A stretch of 64,000 nt of DNA from an uncultured Prevotella sp. (GTDB lineage Bacteria; Bacteroidota; Bacteroidia; Bacteroidales; Bacteroidaceae): the NCBI GenBank assembly GCA_900315835.1, contig ONAR01000010.1, positions 1 to 64,000 on the forward strand, written 5' to 3'. The notes beneath the pieces are model-generated. The model searched no databases. It was not told the DNA's origin and saw nothing but the letters and a program-made list of their open reading frames with translations. Positions 62,966-64,000 of this stretch are shown one piece after another. The translations under genes were made by a program, and so were the position numbers. Each line of letters starts with the position of its first letter. Within the stretch, counting starts at the first letter, position 1.

Positions 62966-63188
62966 AGGGGGAAAGGAGAATGACTAAAGGATGAAGGGGG
63001 AAGAACTAAAGAATGAGCGTTGAAAAGAAGGCTAAATCGCGATAGCTATGGTATCGCGATGCGGCTGGTAGCCGGCACAAGACCGGCCACTACACTGGCT
63101 GTTTCGGCGGCTGGAATGCCGCCGCTCCTACTACTGCTAACTGTAATGACTGGACTTCTGTCTTCTGGACTTCAGGACTTCTATCAAA
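62966..63188. repeat. Intergenic mosaic of three repeat families
   Basis: Contents in order: the 21-bp palindrome unit (63038-63058, identical to 4004-4024), a GGCCGGCACAAGACCGGCC arm copy (about 63064-63098), a CGGCGG/CCGCCG hairpin, and an 8-bp composite element GTAATGACTGGACTTC (63142-63183). The same order of palindrome, arm and GTAATGACT is found at 4004-4320. Confidence 0.85.
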
Positions 63189-64000
63189 CTACCGCCTTCC
63201 CAACTTTTTATATTCCTTCGGCGAGCACCCGGCATGCGACTTGAAGAAATTGGTGAAGGCGCTCTGGTCGCTGAAGCCCAAGGTGAAGGCAATCTCGCCC
63301 ATGGGCATGTCGGCCGACCTCAGCAGGTTGCAAGCCTCCTCAAAGGCGAGGTTGTTGAGATAGTTGTTGATGGTGTTGCCCGTCAGCTCGCGCACCACAC
63401 GACTGAGATAGGTCGTGGTGATGTTGAGCTTGTCGGCGTAGAAGCCAATCTGACGCTCCTGCCGGAAGTGCTTGCGGGCCAGGAAAAAGAAAATCTTCAG
63501 GATGTCCTGCTTATGCCGGAGGTCGGGCGCTACGATATTGTGGTCGAAGGGCAGTTCGCTGATGAAGAGCAGACACACGTGCACCAGCGACCGCAACATC
63601 TCCACCTTATATATATGTACGTAATGGATGGTCCGTCTGATCTGCTGGAAGATGCCGCTGAGCTCAGCCACCTGCGCCGCGTCGAGATGATAGACGCAGG
63701 GCCCGTCGCCCTCCTTGGGCATCAGCGGGGAGTCGCTGCCGTCGAGCTGCAGGAGCTGCTGATAGAAGCCGTCCTCGAGAAGCAGACCCTCGGTCGTCGC
63801 ATCATCGGGAAATGAGCAGTCGACAGGTTGGAAGGGGTGCAGCAGCATCAGGTCACCGCTATGCAGCTCACGGCTATCACCGCCAACGGCAACCGAAACC
63901 CGCCCCGAACGGATGAGGTGCAGTTCGTGACAGCTGATGCTGTTGGTGTAGGAGCGCAAGTCGCTCTGGCCGCCTTCTTTGGAAGAGAAGTAGGCGACGC
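63189..64000 (-). CDS. AraC-family transcriptional regulator (5' end outside window)
   Basis: The C-terminal AraC DNA-binding domain is complete: two helix-turn-helices in FYADKLNITTTYLSRVVRELTG and ADMPMGEIAFTLGFSDQSAFTNFFKSHAGCSPKEYKK. Upstream is a cupin-like sensing domain (LHLIRSGRVSVAVGG, GDLMLLHPFQPVD). The frame is open to the right edge (VAYFSSKEGGQSD precedes the TTG at 63957-63959), so that TTG is unlikely to be the start and the gene begins beyond 64000. The regulated genes are not visible. Confidence 0.92.
   Translation of the reverse strand, partial: VAYFSSKEGGQSDLRSYTNSISCHELHLIRSGRVSVAVGGDSRELHSGDLMLLHPFQPVDCSFPDDATTEGLLLEDGFYQQLLQLDGSDSPLMPKEGDGPCVYHLDAAQVAELSGIFQQIRRTIHYVHIYKVEMLRSLVHVCLLFISELPFDHNIVAPDLRHKQDILKIFFFLARKHFRQERQIGFYADKLNITTTYLSRVVRELTGNTINNYLNNLAFEEACNLLRSADMPMGEIAFTLGFSDQSAFTNFFKSHAGCSPKEYKKLGRR

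Noticed and set aside
63957..63959. TTG as start of the AraC regulator
   Set aside because: The frame stays open to the window edge with a sensible upstream sequence, so the true start is probably outside.

Overview
The window looks like a chromosome segment from a Bacteroidota bacterium, most likely Prevotellaceae. The evidence is: two SusC-type TonB receptors (one with its SusD partner), a GLPGLI-family gene, secreted proteins with type IX secretion-like C-termini, a Bacteroidota-style tyrosine recombinase remnant, and many promoters of the Bacteroidota form TTTG - 19/20 nt - TAnnTTTG. No rRNA or tRNA gene was seen.

Layout. 1-2909: 5' part of a SusC-like receptor gene, running off the left edge. 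3201-6600: integrase remnant, a thicket of intergenic repeats, a WYL-type regulator, RNase HII and a small membrane protein. 6861-11924: Fe-S assembly genes in the order sufB-sufC-sufD-sufS (minus strand). 12002-17027: rimP-nusA-infB, preceded by an attenuator-like hairpin. 17475-20799: AT-richer restriction-modification island (controller protein, MjaI-like endonuclease, two amino-methyltransferases). 21011-23316: pncB and an antitoxin/PIN-toxin pair. 23481-38739: secreted glycan-related cluster (GHL10 lipoprotein, two secreted repeat proteins, a large N-acetylmuramoyl-L-alanine amidase, SusC, SusD and a third lipoprotein); together these could release and import peptidoglycan fragments. 39247-45322: rubrerythrin, dusB, ribF, a CPBP protease, a zeta-like kinase toxin with a small partner, and a membrane protein that resembles the usual partner of an ECF sigma factor. 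45430-47980: a plasmid-like replication module with tandem 22-bp units, an AT-rich stretch and a Rep_3-like initiator. 48039-58263: GH43 enzyme, a fused nuclease/methyltransferase, an ECF sigma factor, argB, speA, aroK and topA. 58475-64000: GLPGLI protein plus outer-membrane barrel, a four-helix-bundle coiled-coil protein, and an AraC regulator cut by the right edge.

The most striking feature is the density of short repeat families: GAAGTCC(G/A) 8-mers joined to GTCATTAC, 9-bp TATAGATGC arrays, 9-bp ATGGGGTGG arrays, CCCTCCCC hairpins, GTAGTGGCCGG inverted repeats and a GCGATAGCTATGG palindrome. They fill the gaps between genes and have also entered genes: sufS carries an in-frame copy in its interior, and the WYL regulator, rnhB, argB, aroK and the four-helix protein have tails built from repeat sequence. 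The strongest leads for something undescribed are (i) the Rep_3/22-bp-repeat module, which sits between an ECF sigma factor and its likely partner, (ii) the composite 8-bp element that invades coding sequence, and (iii) the putative peptidoglycan-use locus.
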